From Frateuria_A sp049727805 (GTDB lineage Bacteria; Pseudomonadota; Gammaproteobacteria; Xanthomonadales; Rhodanobacteraceae), in the NCBI RefSeq assembly GCF_049727805.1, contig NZ_JBCNYA010000011.1, positions 57,529-121,528 of the forward strand: a DNA stretch of 64,000 bases. Reading direction: 5' to 3'. The position numbers and the translations under genes are program-made. Of the stretch, positions 25,204-33,333 are shown one piece after another. How positions within the stretch are numbered: position 1 is the first letter of the stretch; each line of letters starts with the position of its first letter. The notes under the pieces are model-generated. The model made no database searches and had not been told where the DNA came from. It saw only the letters and a list, made by a program, of their open reading frames with translations.

Positions 25204-28200
25204 ATGAGCAGCAAGGTTTGGAACATGCGCAGGACCGTGCTCGGCACGGCACTCGGACTGGCGCTCGCCGCCTTCGGCGCGCCGCCGGCGCACGCCGCCA
25301 ACAACGACGGCGCCGTCGCCGGCCACACCCAGGCCGGCGCCACGGTGACCGTGACCAACCCGAGCACGGGCCTGACCCGCTCGGTCGTCGCCGACAGCGA
25401 AGGCAGCTACCGCCTGCCGTTCCTGCCGGTGGGCCAGTACACCATCAGCGCGAGCAGCGGCGGCCAGCAGGTCGGTCCGACGCGCAACGTCACGGTGGCG
25501 CTGGGCACCACCACCACGGTCGACCTGGGCGCGGTGAACGCGACCAGCCTGGCCACCATCAACGTCACCAGCTCGGTGCTGCCGGTGATCGACGTCAGCT
25601 CTACCGAATCGGCCACGATCGTCTCGCGCGCCGACCTGGTGCGCCTGCCGGTCGACCAGAACGTCACCTCGGTGGCGCTGCTCGCGCCAGGCGTGGTCAA
25701 GGGCAACGCCGGCTTCGGCGGCATCTCCTTCGGCGGCTCGTCGATCGCCGAGAACGCGTTCTACGTCAACGGCCTCAACGTCACCGACTTCTACAACCGC
25801 AACGGCTTCTCCGAGGCGCCGTTCGCCTTCTACGACCAGTTCCAGGTCAAGACCGGCGGCTACTCGGTCGAGTTCGGCCGCACCACCGGCGGCGTGGTCA
25901 ACGCAGTGGCACGCTCGGGCACCAACGAGTTCAAGGCCGGCGCCGAGCTGACCATGGAGCCGGGCAGCTGGCATTCGACCGCGCACGACCACTACGACGC
26001 CGACGGCCGCCGCTACTACACCGCCAGCCGCGACCGCGACTCGCTGGTCAAGGTCAACGGCTGGGCCTCCGGTCCCATCGTGAAGGACAAGCTGTTCTTC
26101 TTCGCCATGTACGAGGCGCGCGGCAGCTCGCCGCGCAACACCGACAACACCGGCACCTCGATGACCGTCAACGGCGCCAACACCGGCTTCTGGGGCGGCA
26201 CCATCGACTGGAACATCACCGACAACAACACGCTGTCGCTGATGGCCTTCTCGGACAAGAACCACAACGTCGGCGACCAGTACGGCTACGACTTCGACAC
26301 CGACACCCGCAGCGATCGGATCAACCAGGTCTACAACGATACCGGCGGCCGCAACTGGGCGTTGACCTGGTCCAGCTACCTGACCAACGACCTGTCGATG
26401 AAGCTGATGTACGGCCGCAACGAGCGCCAGTCGCGCACCAGCTCCCTGCTCGACGCGCAGTGCAACTACGTGTCCGCCACCAACGGTTTCCTGTCGATCC
26501 ACGATCCGGGCGTGCAGTTGGGCTGCACCAACAGCTCCACCGTGTACAACCGCGAAGACATCCGCAAGCAGGGCCGCGCGGACTTCGAGTGGACGCTGGG
26601 CGACCACCTGCTGCGCTTCGGTTACGACCACGAAGTCGACAGCTCCTCGCTGGACCAGTACTACGCTGGCCCCGGCGCGTACTACTACAACCTGTACGCG
26701 GCCGACGCCGGCTCGACCATCTCCAACGGCGGCGTGGTGCCGCCGGGCTACGACGCCTACATCCGCGCACGCCGCTACCAGATCTCCGGCGACTACGAGA
26801 CCAACAATTCGGCCTGGTACCTCGAGGACAACTGGTCGATCACGCCCACCTTCGTGCTCAACGTGGGCCTGCGCAACGACAGCTTCGACAACAAGGACGG
26901 CGCGGGCAACACGTACATCAAGATGGACCGGCAGATCGCCCCGCGGTTGGGCTTCTCCTGGGACATGAAGGGCGACGGCAGCACCAAGCTGTTCGGCAAC
27001 CTGGGCCGCTACTACCTGCCGGTGGCCAACGTCATCAACATCAAGCAGGGTGGCGCACTGCTGGATGAGCGCACCTACTACGCCTTCGACGGCTGGGAGT
27101 ACCAGACCATCAACGGCGTGCAGTACGTCGTGCCCAAGCTGGGCCCGCAGATCGGCGACGTGGACGTCTCGCAGGGTGACGGCACCGTGCGCGACCAGCG
27201 CGCCGCCGTCGACCACGACATGGACCCGGTCTACCAGGACGAGGCCATCCTTGGCTTCCAGCAGATGCTCAACCAGAACTGGTCGTGGGGCGTCAGCGGC
27301 ACCTACCGGCGCCTGCACAACGCCATCGACGACATGGAGATCAGCGCCACCGCGCAGTGCGGCGGCGACGGCTACATCGGCTGGGTGATGGCCAACCCGG
27401 GCAAGAAAGTCACCGTGTGGGGCGATACCAACTGTGACGGCACGCCGGACGGCTACCTCACGGTGGACACCTCCAAGGAAGGCTGGGCCATGTATGACGC
27501 CGACGGCAACTACCTGGGCCAGCGCGGCTGGGTGAAGCCCAAGCGCACCTATACGGCAGTAGAGTTCCAGCTCGACCGCGCCTGGGACGAGAAGTGGGCG
27601 TTCAATGCCTCCTACGTGCTGGCCTGGAACCGCGGCAACGCCGAGGGTCCGGTCAACTCCGACACCAACTTCTCCGATACCGGCCGCACCGAGAACTTCG
27701 ACGACCCGTGGGTGAACTTCGGCGGCGACGGCTACCTGCCCAACGACCGTCGCCACCAGCTCAAGCTGCGCGGCACCTACGCGCTCAGTTCGCACTGGCA
27801 GGTGGGCGCCAACGCGGACATCCAGTCCGGCGGTCCGATCACCGGCTTCGGCGTGGGCAATCCGTTCGACGCAACCAACTACCACAGCTACTACATCTGC
27901 GTGGAAAACTGCGATTCGAGCACGTCGGAGGACCGCGTCTACGTGCGCTCGCCGCGCGGCAAGTACGGCAACATGCCCTGGACCTACACCCTGGACGCCA
28001 GCCTGAGCTACATCCTGCCGTTCGAGGGCGGCGGCAACCTGCGCGTGAAGCTGGCGGTGTACAACCTGCTCAACCAGCAGCGCACGGTGCGCGTGGACCA
28101 GGACCTGCAGACCGACATCTCCAACGAAACCAACCCGACCTTCCGCCAGCCGATCGGCTTCCAGGCGCCGCGCTTCACGCAGTTGACGGTGAGCGTGGAT

Positions 28201-28206
28201 TTCTAA
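25204..28206 (+). CDS. TonB-dependent receptor, Oar/CarboxypepD_reg type
   Basis: 1000 residues. Signal peptide 1-31 (PPAHAA). Residues 35-115 form a carboxypeptidase-regulatory-like beta domain (TVTVTNPSTGLTRSVVADSEGSYRLPFLPVGQYTI). The plug follows (about 130-250; DQNVTSVALLAPGV, NAFYVNGLNVTDFYNRNGF, VEFGRTTGGVVNAV). The rest is the beta-barrel ending in the C-terminal aromatic signature LTVSVDF. Receptors of this type in Xanthomonadales import sugars or peptides. The start follows GAGGGGAGTAGGGGAA. A strong terminator lies just beyond the stop, which would limit expression of the downstream enzymes relative to the receptor. Confidence 0.93.
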   Translation: MSSKVWNMRRTVLGTALGLALAAFGAPPAHAANNDGAVAGHTQAGATVTVTNPSTGLTRSVVADSEGSYRLPFLPVGQYTISASSGGQQVGPTRNVTVALGTTTTVDLGAVNATSLATINVTSSVLPVIDVSSTESATIVSRADLVRLPVDQNVTSVALLAPGVVKGNAGFGGISFGGSSIAENAFYVNGLNVTDFYNRNGFSEAPFAFYDQFQVKTGGYSVEFGRTTGGVVNAVARSGTNEFKAGAELTMEPGSWHSTAHDHYDADGRRYYTASRDRDSLVKVNGWASGPIVKDKLFFFAMYEARGSSPRNTDNTGTSMTVNGANTGFWGGTIDWNITDNNTLSLMAFSDKNHNVGDQYGYDFDTDTRSDRINQVYNDTGGRNWALTWSSYLTNDLSMKLMYGRNERQSRTSSLLDAQCNYVSATNGFLSIHDPGVQLGCTNSSTVYNREDIRKQGRADFEWTLGDHLLRFGYDHEVDSSSLDQYYAGPGAYYYNLYAADAGSTISNGGVVPPGYDAYIRARRYQISGDYETNNSAWYLEDNWSITPTFVLNVGLRNDSFDNKDGAGNTYIKMDRQIAPRLGFSWDMKGDGSTKLFGNLGRYYLPVANVINIKQGGALLDERTYYAFDGWEYQTINGVQYVVPKLGPQIGDVDVSQGDGTVRDQRAAVDHDMDPVYQDEAILGFQQMLNQNWSWGVSGTYRRLHNAIDDMEISATAQCGGDGYIGWVMANPGKKVTVWGDTNCDGTPDGYLTVDTSKEGWAMYDADGNYLGQRGWVKPKRTYTAVEFQLDRAWDEKWAFNASYVLAWNRGNAEGPVNSDTNFSDTGRTENFDDPWVNFGGDGYLPNDRRHQLKLRGTYALSSHWQVGANADIQSGGPITGFGVGNPFDATNYHSYYICVENCDSSTSEDRVYVRSPRGKYGNMPWTYTLDASLSYILPFEGGGNLRVKLAVYNLLNQQRTVRVDQDLQTDISNETNPTFRQPIGFQAPRFTQLTVSVDF

Positions 28207-28220
28207 GGCCTCCCCGCCTG

Positions 28221-28255
28221 ACGGCCCGCGGAACACCGCGGGCCGTCCTTTTTTT
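28221..28255 (+). terminator. Strong rho-independent terminator after the receptor gene
   Basis: ACGGCCCGCGG-AACA-CCGCGGGCCGT is an 11-bp perfect stem with a 4-base loop, followed by CC and seven T. It starts 15 bases after the stop codon and ends 12 bases before the next gene's ATG. Confidence 0.92.
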
Positions 28256-28266
28256 CCAGGTTGTCG

Positions 28267-29562
28267 ATGACCCTGATGAACGTTTCTTCCCGCCACGACA
28301 AACCCTTCGTGGCGACATCCCAACCCGAATTCGATGGCGTGGACCTGCAGGCATTGGCCAGCCGCCTGGGCACGCCGCTGTACGCCTATTCCGCCAACGC
28401 GATCCGCCAGCGCATCGACGGGCTGAAGACGGCGCTGGACGGGCTCGACGCCACCATCTGCTACGCGGTCAAGGCCAACAGCAACCGCGCGATCCTCCAG
28501 CTGATGGGCGAGGCCGGGCTCGGCGCGGATATCGTCTCGGCCGGCGAGCTGCGCCGCGCGCTCGACGCCGGCATCCCGGCCGCGCGCATCGTGTTCTCCG
28601 GCGTAGGCAAGACCGAGGATGAAATCGACACGGCGCTCGCGGCCGGCATCGCCCGCTTCAACGTCGAGTCGCTGGACGAACTGCACGCGATCGAACGCGT
28701 GGCCGCGGTGCGGCAGGTGATGGCCAACGCCGCGGTGCGCATCAACCCCGACGTCGACGCGCTGACCCACGCCAAGATTTCCACCGGCCGCGCCGAGAAC
28801 AAGTTCGGCGTGAGCATCGCCGAGGCGCGCCGCTGGTTCGCCGAACGCTCGCAGCTCAAACACGTGCGGCTGGATGGCCTGCACGTGCACATCGGCTCGC
28901 AGATCCTCGACCTCGATCCGTTCCGGCTGGCGCTGCACCGCGTCGCCGCGTTCTGGCGCGAATTGGCCGCGGCCGGCCATCCGCTTGCCAGCATCGACGT
29001 CGGCGGCGGCCTGGGCGTGCGCTATCGCGCCGGTCAGGACCAGCCGATCGACGCCACCGACTACGTCCAGGTGATCCGCGAGGCGCTGGCCGGCTTCGAC
29101 GGCCGCCTGCTGCTCGAACCGGGCCGCTACCTGGTCGCCGAGGCCGGCATCCTGCTGACCCGCGTGCTGCGCATCAAGGAAGGCACCGAACGGCGGTTCC
29201 TGGTGCTCGACGCGGCGATGAACGACCTGCTGCGGCCCAGCCTCTACGACGCCTGGCACGACATCGTGCCGGTCTCGCCCGAGCCGCGCCCGACGGCCAC
29301 CTACGACGTGGTCGGCCCGGTCTGCGAGACCGGCGACACTTTCGCCCGCGGCCGCGCACTGCCCGAATGCGCGCCCGGCGACCTGCTCGCCATCCAGGGC
29401 GCCGGCGCCTACGGCATGTCCATGGCGTCCACCTACAACTCGCGCCCGCTCGCCGCCGAGGTGTTGCTCGACGGCGGCCGCTACGCCGTCGTCCGGCGCC
29501 GGCAGACGTTCGAAGAGATGGTCGCCGGCGAACAACCGGCGCAGGATTGGCAGGCCCCCTGA
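28267..29562 (+). CDS. lysA: Diaminopimelate decarboxylase
   Basis: 431 residues. A PLP fold-III enzyme that decarboxylates meso-diaminopimelate to L-lysine. The PLP lysine is Lys69 (CYAVKANSN). Also present are HVHIGSQI, DVGGGLGV (phosphate loop), LEPGRYLVA, VVGPVCETGDTFARG (the CETGD motif typical of LysA) and GAGAYGMSMASTYNSRP. The ATG at 28267 was chosen with CCAGG upstream; 28276 is a second option. It lies in a murein-peptide gene set and not beside dapF or another lysine gene, which suggests a catabolic role on DAP released from peptidoglycan. A biosynthetic copy elsewhere is not excluded. Confidence 0.92.
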   Translation: MTLMNVSSRHDKPFVATSQPEFDGVDLQALASRLGTPLYAYSANAIRQRIDGLKTALDGLDATICYAVKANSNRAILQLMGEAGLGADIVSAGELRRALDAGIPAARIVFSGVGKTEDEIDTALAAGIARFNVESLDELHAIERVAAVRQVMANAAVRINPDVDALTHAKISTGRAENKFGVSIAEARRWFAERSQLKHVRLDGLHVHIGSQILDLDPFRLALHRVAAFWRELAAAGHPLASIDVGGGLGVRYRAGQDQPIDATDYVQVIREALAGFDGRLLLEPGRYLVAEAGILLTRVLRIKEGTERRFLVLDAAMNDLLRPSLYDAWHDIVPVSPEPRPTATYDVVGPVCETGDTFARGRALPECAPGDLLAIQGAGAYGMSMASTYNSRPLAAEVLLDGGRYAVVRRRQTFEEMVAGEQPAQDWQAP

Positions 29563-29576
29563 CTCTAGGAGCTAGC

Positions 29577-30791
29577 ATGAACCGACTTCGCCACCTCGTC
29601 CTGCTCGCCCTGCTCGGCGGCAGCTTCCCCGCGCTGGCGCAGACGGCTCCGCCCGATCCGCCGATCACCATCGACACCCACGTCGATATCCCGTTCACCT
29701 ATATGCGCGAGCCGCGCTTCGACGTCGGCAAGGACACGCCGCTGCTGGTGGACCTGGGAAAAATGGAACGCGGTGGCCTCAACGCCGCCTTCTTCGTGAT
29801 CTGGGTGCCGCAGCACAAGCTCGACGCGGCCGGCTACGCCAAGGCGGTGAACCAGGCCGAGCAGAAGTACGAGGCGATCGGCCGCATGCTGATGATGTAT
29901 CCGGACCGCATCCGCCTGGCCACCTCGCCCGAACAGGCGATGGCCAACCGCAAGGCCGGCCTGCTCTCGGCGATGATCGGCATCGAGAACGCCTATTCGC
30001 TGGGCCATGACCTCAAGCGGCTGGATGCCGCCTATGACCGCGGCGCGCGCTACGTCGGGCTGGTCCACGTGGGCAACAACGACCTGTGCACCAGTTCGCT
30101 GCCGGACAAGGACAACGGCGAGGCGGCGATGAACAGCAAGGGCGACCATGGCATGACCGACTTCGGCCGCCAGGTGGTCGCGCGCGCCAATGCGCTGGGC
30201 ATCATGGTCGACATCTCGCATGCCTCCGACGCCTGCGTGCGTGACGCGCTGGCAGTGTCCAAGGCGCCACTGATCGCCTCGCATTCCGGCGCCCGCGCCG
30301 TGCTCGACCACCCGCGCAACCTGCCCGACGACCTGCTGCGCGCGATCGGCGCCAAGGGTGGCGTGATCCAGGCGGTGGCTTACAAGGAGTTCCTCAAGAA
30401 CGACCCGGGCCGCGAGGCTGCCGAGAAGAAGCTGCAGGCCGAGGTCGCCCACGCGGCGGGCGACAAGGAATACGACAGCGACAAGCACGACTACCTGCCG
30501 GCGATGGCCGCGGGCATGGCGAAGATCCAGCAGCAATTCCCGCTGCCGACCGTGGACGACTACGTCAAGCAGATCCGCCACATTGCCGATGTCGCCGGCA
30601 TCGACCACGTCGGCATCGCGTCGGACTTCGACGGCGGCGGCGGCATCACCGGCTGGAAGGACGCCAGCGAGACGCGCAACGTCACCGCCGCGCTGCGCCG
30701 CGCCGGCTTCAGCGACGCGGACATCGCCAAGATCTGGGGCGGCAACCTGCTGCGCGTGTGGCGCGAGGTGGAGCGCGATGCGCGGCACTGA
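29577..30791 (+). CDS. M19 membrane dipeptidase, exported
   Basis: 404 residues. Signal peptide 1-21 (SFPALAQ). Renal-dipeptidase family with the binuclear zinc ligands visible: DTHVDIPF (HxD), MIGIENAYSLG (bridging Glu), HVGNNDLCTSS, ASHSGARAV and DHVGIASDFDGGGG. Family members hydrolyse dipeptides including those with a D-residue at the second position. The ATG follows AGGAGCTAGC. Its position 14 bases after lysA and overlapping the next gene indicates an operon. In the proposed pathway it would split L-Ala-L-Glu or D-Ala containing dipeptides, though periplasmic location means it would act before import. Confidence 0.93.
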   Translation: MNRLRHLVLLALLGGSFPALAQTAPPDPPITIDTHVDIPFTYMREPRFDVGKDTPLLVDLGKMERGGLNAAFFVIWVPQHKLDAAGYAKAVNQAEQKYEAIGRMLMMYPDRIRLATSPEQAMANRKAGLLSAMIGIENAYSLGHDLKRLDAAYDRGARYVGLVHVGNNDLCTSSLPDKDNGEAAMNSKGDHGMTDFGRQVVARANALGIMVDISHASDACVRDALAVSKAPLIASHSGARAVLDHPRNLPDDLLRAIGAKGGVIQAVAYKEFLKNDPGREAAEKKLQAEVAHAAGDKEYDSDKHDYLPAMAAGMAKIQQQFPLPTVDDYVKQIRHIADVAGIDHVGIASDFDGGGGITGWKDASETRNVTAALRRAGFSDADIAKIWGGNLLRVWREVERDARH

Positions 30792-32382
30792 GCGGAGGGC
30801 GTCTGCTCTCCAGGGCCATCATCCGTCGGGCAGGAAGCGCCTCGGCCTCGCCGCGCTGGGCATAGCGCTCCTGGTCGCCGCGCTCGGCGCCACGGCGCAG
30901 CCGGCAGATCCGACCTACGACCCGATCGTCGATGCCGTCGTCGCGCGCTACCACCTGCCGGGCATCGCGGTCGGCGTGATCGAGAACGGCCAGGTCGTCT
31001 ACGCCGCCACGCGCGGCGAGACCGTGGCCGGTTCGGGACAGCCGGTCACGCCCGAGACGCTGTTCAAGATCGCTTCCAACAGCAAGGCGATGACCACCGC
31101 GCTGCTCGGCCGGCTGGTCGACCAGGGCAAGCTCGCCTGGGACGATCCGGTCACCAGGTACCTGCCCGACTTCCGCATGGCCGACCCGTGGGTCACGAAG
31201 AACATGCGCGTGGCCGACCTGCTCACCCACTCCAGCGGCCTGCCCGAGGGCGGCGGCGACCTGATGCTGTGGCCCGAACCCAATGCCTTCACCCGCCAGG
31301 ACATCATCCACGGACTGCGCTACATCAAGCCCGGCTACAGCTTCCGCTCGCAATATCAGTACGACAACCTGCTCTACGTGGTGGCCGGCGAAGTCGCCGC
31401 TGCGGCGGGCGGCGCGCCGTACGAAACGCTGATGCACCGCGAAGTGTTCGAACCGCTGGGCTTGTCGCGCTGCCAGGTCGGCACCTGGAGCCGCGACGCC
31501 GTCGGCAACGTGGCCCAGCCGCACTATCGCAAGGACGGCCGCAACCGGGTCATGCGCGAGGACGGCCCGACCATCCCCGCAATCACCTCCGACCCCGCCG
31601 GCGGCATCCGTTGCGACCTCACCGACATGCTGAGCTGGGCAAAGAACTGGCTCGCGCCCACGCCGGCGCAATTGCAGTGGCTCTCCTCCACCCAGCGCCA
31701 GGTGCTGCAGTCCCCGCACATGCTGATCCCGGTGTCCAGCCAGCGCCGCGCCTGGGACCGCACGCACGTGATGGCCTACGGCTACGGCTGGCGCATGGCC
31801 GACGTGGACGGGCAGTGGGTGGTCTGGCACACCGGCACGCTGGGCGGGATGTACTCGATGCTGGCGCTGCTGCCCGATCGCAGGAGCGGTTTCGTGTTCA
31901 TGATCAACGGCGAAGCCGAGGACGCGCGCACGGTGCTGGGCGAGGTGCTGACCAAGCACTTCACCGCGCCCGGCGACGGCCACGGCGTGGGCTGGTACGC
32001 CGACGCGCTCGACCACGAGGCGGCGCAGCGTCCTGCCGCCGCGCGCGCGCCGGATACCTCCGCAGCCGCCACGGTCGCGCCGGGCGCCTTCGCCTGGAGC
32101 GGCCGCTATCGCGATCCGTGGTTCGGCGAGATCACGCTCTGCCCGGTCAACGGCACCGTGCAGTGGGCCGCGCGCAAGTCGCCGCACATGCACGGCAGCG
32201 TCAAGCAACTTGGCAAGCGCTACCTGGTCCACTGGGACGACCCGGCGGTCGACCTCGACGCCTGGCTGGACCCGCACGCCGGCTCGCCGCCCACGCTCAG
32301 CATGGCCAAGCTCGACCCGCTGGGCGATTTCAGCTCGGACTATGAGGACCTGCACTTCGAACGCATCGGAGACTGTCCATGA
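30778..32382 (+). CDS. Exported serine hydrolase of the beta-lactamase/D-aminopeptidase family with DUF3471-like tail
   Basis: 534 residues. Signal peptide spanning about 20-41 (LAALGIALLVAALGATAQ). The penicillin-binding-type catalytic motifs are Ser100-x-x-Lys103 (IASNSKAM), a tyrosine motif YDN (QYQYDNLL) and HTG in place of KTG (VWHTGTLGG). The last 110 residues resemble the DUF3471 domain found after such hydrolases. The ATG overlaps the M19 stop by 14 bases, and a GGAG lies just upstream. Enzymes of this class include D-aminopeptidases, DD-peptidases and esterases; substrate cannot be fixed from sequence. Context favours D-Ala containing peptides. Confidence 0.88.
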   Translation: MRGTERRASALQGHHPSGRKRLGLAALGIALLVAALGATAQPADPTYDPIVDAVVARYHLPGIAVGVIENGQVVYAATRGETVAGSGQPVTPETLFKIASNSKAMTTALLGRLVDQGKLAWDDPVTRYLPDFRMADPWVTKNMRVADLLTHSSGLPEGGGDLMLWPEPNAFTRQDIIHGLRYIKPGYSFRSQYQYDNLLYVVAGEVAAAAGGAPYETLMHREVFEPLGLSRCQVGTWSRDAVGNVAQPHYRKDGRNRVMREDGPTIPAITSDPAGGIRCDLTDMLSWAKNWLAPTPAQLQWLSSTQRQVLQSPHMLIPVSSQRRAWDRTHVMAYGYGWRMADVDGQWVVWHTGTLGGMYSMLALLPDRRSGFVFMINGEAEDARTVLGEVLTKHFTAPGDGHGVGWYADALDHEAAQRPAAARAPDTSAAATVAPGAFAWSGRYRDPWFGEITLCPVNGTVQWAARKSPHMHGSVKQLGKRYLVHWDDPAVDLDAWLDPHAGSPPTLSMAKLDPLGDFSSDYEDLHFERIGDCP

Positions 32383-33281
32383 GCCACGAACCTATCCTTT
32401 CCCCTACGTTCGGCGCAGCCCACAATCCGAGCCTTTCCCCGCTCGCGGGGGAAGGTGCCCGAAGGGCGAATGGGGGGAGCCCGGGGCGGGCGCTTTCCAG
32501 CTCGCAAACCTTCCGCCAGGAGCGCCCCCGTCCGCCTGCGGCACCTTCCCCCGCAAGCGGAGGAAGGATCACGACGGGGCTGCTCGCGGCGGCGTGCCTG
32601 CTGCTGGCCGGCAACATGGTCCATGCGGACGAGGCCGTCACGCTGTCGCCCGCCAGGACCGCCGCCGAAGCCGACCTGGTCGACATCCGCACGCTCGTCC
32701 CCGACATGGCCGAGGACATCAAGTACGCCGGCCACGACAACTTCGTCGGTGCGCCGGTGGACGGCTATCTCGCGCCCAAGTGCCTGCTCAAGCGTCCGGT
32801 CGCCGAAGCCATGGCCCGCGTCGAGCACGATCTGCGCAAGCAGCATGCGCGACTGAAGATGTGGGACTGCTACCGCCCCGCGCGCGCGGTGGCGAACTTC
32901 GTGCGCTGGGCGCACGACCTGTCCGACCAGCACACCAAGGCCGAACACTACCCGCGCCTGGACAAGAGCGTGCTGCTGCACGGCTACATCGCACCGGTCT
33001 CCGGCCACAGCCGCGGCGGCACCGCCGACCTCACGATGGAGCAGTGCGACGACCACGGCAGCCATTGCAAAGAACTGGACATGGGCACGCACTTCGACTT
33101 CTTCGACGTGCGCGCGCATACCGACACGCCGGACGTCACGCCCGCGCAGCACGCCAACCGGCTGCGCCTGCGCGCGGCGATGGAACGCGAGGGCTTCAAG
33201 AACTACACGATGGAGTGGTGGCACTACACCTGGGCCAACGAACCCACGCCGCACACGATCTACGACGTGCCGGTGAAGTAA
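32379..33281 (+). CDS. VanX-like D-Ala-D-Ala dipeptidase (M15D) with repeat-derived N-terminal extension
   Basis: 300 residues. The M15 zinc site is intact: SGHSRGGTADLTM with His210 and Asp217, catalytic Glu279 and zinc ligand His282 in EWWHYTW. WDCYRPARA provides the conserved substrate arginine. A normal signal peptide (GLLAAACLLLAGNMVHADE) does not begin until residue 67. The first 60 residues are encoded by an inserted inverted repeat and are Pro/Gly/Ser/Arg-rich. The annotated ATG overlaps the previous stop (ATGA). No alternative ATG, GTG or TTG lies between the repeat and the signal sequence, although a GGAGGAAGG sits at the repeat's edge. Either the extension is tolerated or translation starts irregularly. 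Confidence 0.88.
   Translation: MSHEPILSPTFGAAHNPSLSPLAGEGARRANGGSPGRALSSSQTFRQERPRPPAAPSPASGGRITTGLLAAACLLLAGNMVHADEAVTLSPARTAAEADLVDIRTLVPDMAEDIKYAGHDNFVGAPVDGYLAPKCLLKRPVAEAMARVEHDLRKQHARLKMWDCYRPARAVANFVRWAHDLSDQHTKAEHYPRLDKSVLLHGYIAPVSGHSRGGTADLTMEQCDDHGSHCKELDMGTHFDFFDVRAHTDTPDVTPAQHANRLRLRAAMEREGFKNYTMEWWHYTWANEPTPHTIYDVPVK
32430..32570. repeat. Inverted repeat pair inside the dipeptidase gene
   Basis: The left arm (32430-32458) reads GCCTTTCCCCGCTCGCGGGG then GAAGGTGCC. The right arm (32541-32569) is its imperfect inverted copy, GCACCTTCCCCCGCAAGCGG then AGGAAGGAT. This is the layout of a mobile palindromic intergenic repeat, here falling within a reading frame. Confidence 0.75.
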
Positions 33282-33333
33282 TACCCCACTCCCGCCGGAA
33301 GAAAGGCTCGAGTCCAACGCACGGAGATACGCC

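Noticed and set aside
25165..29535. A 1456-codon minus-strand open frame opposite the TonB receptor and lysA
   Set aside because: It is antisense to two genes with unmistakable motifs. The Val/Gly/Arg/His-rich composition is typical of shadow frames.
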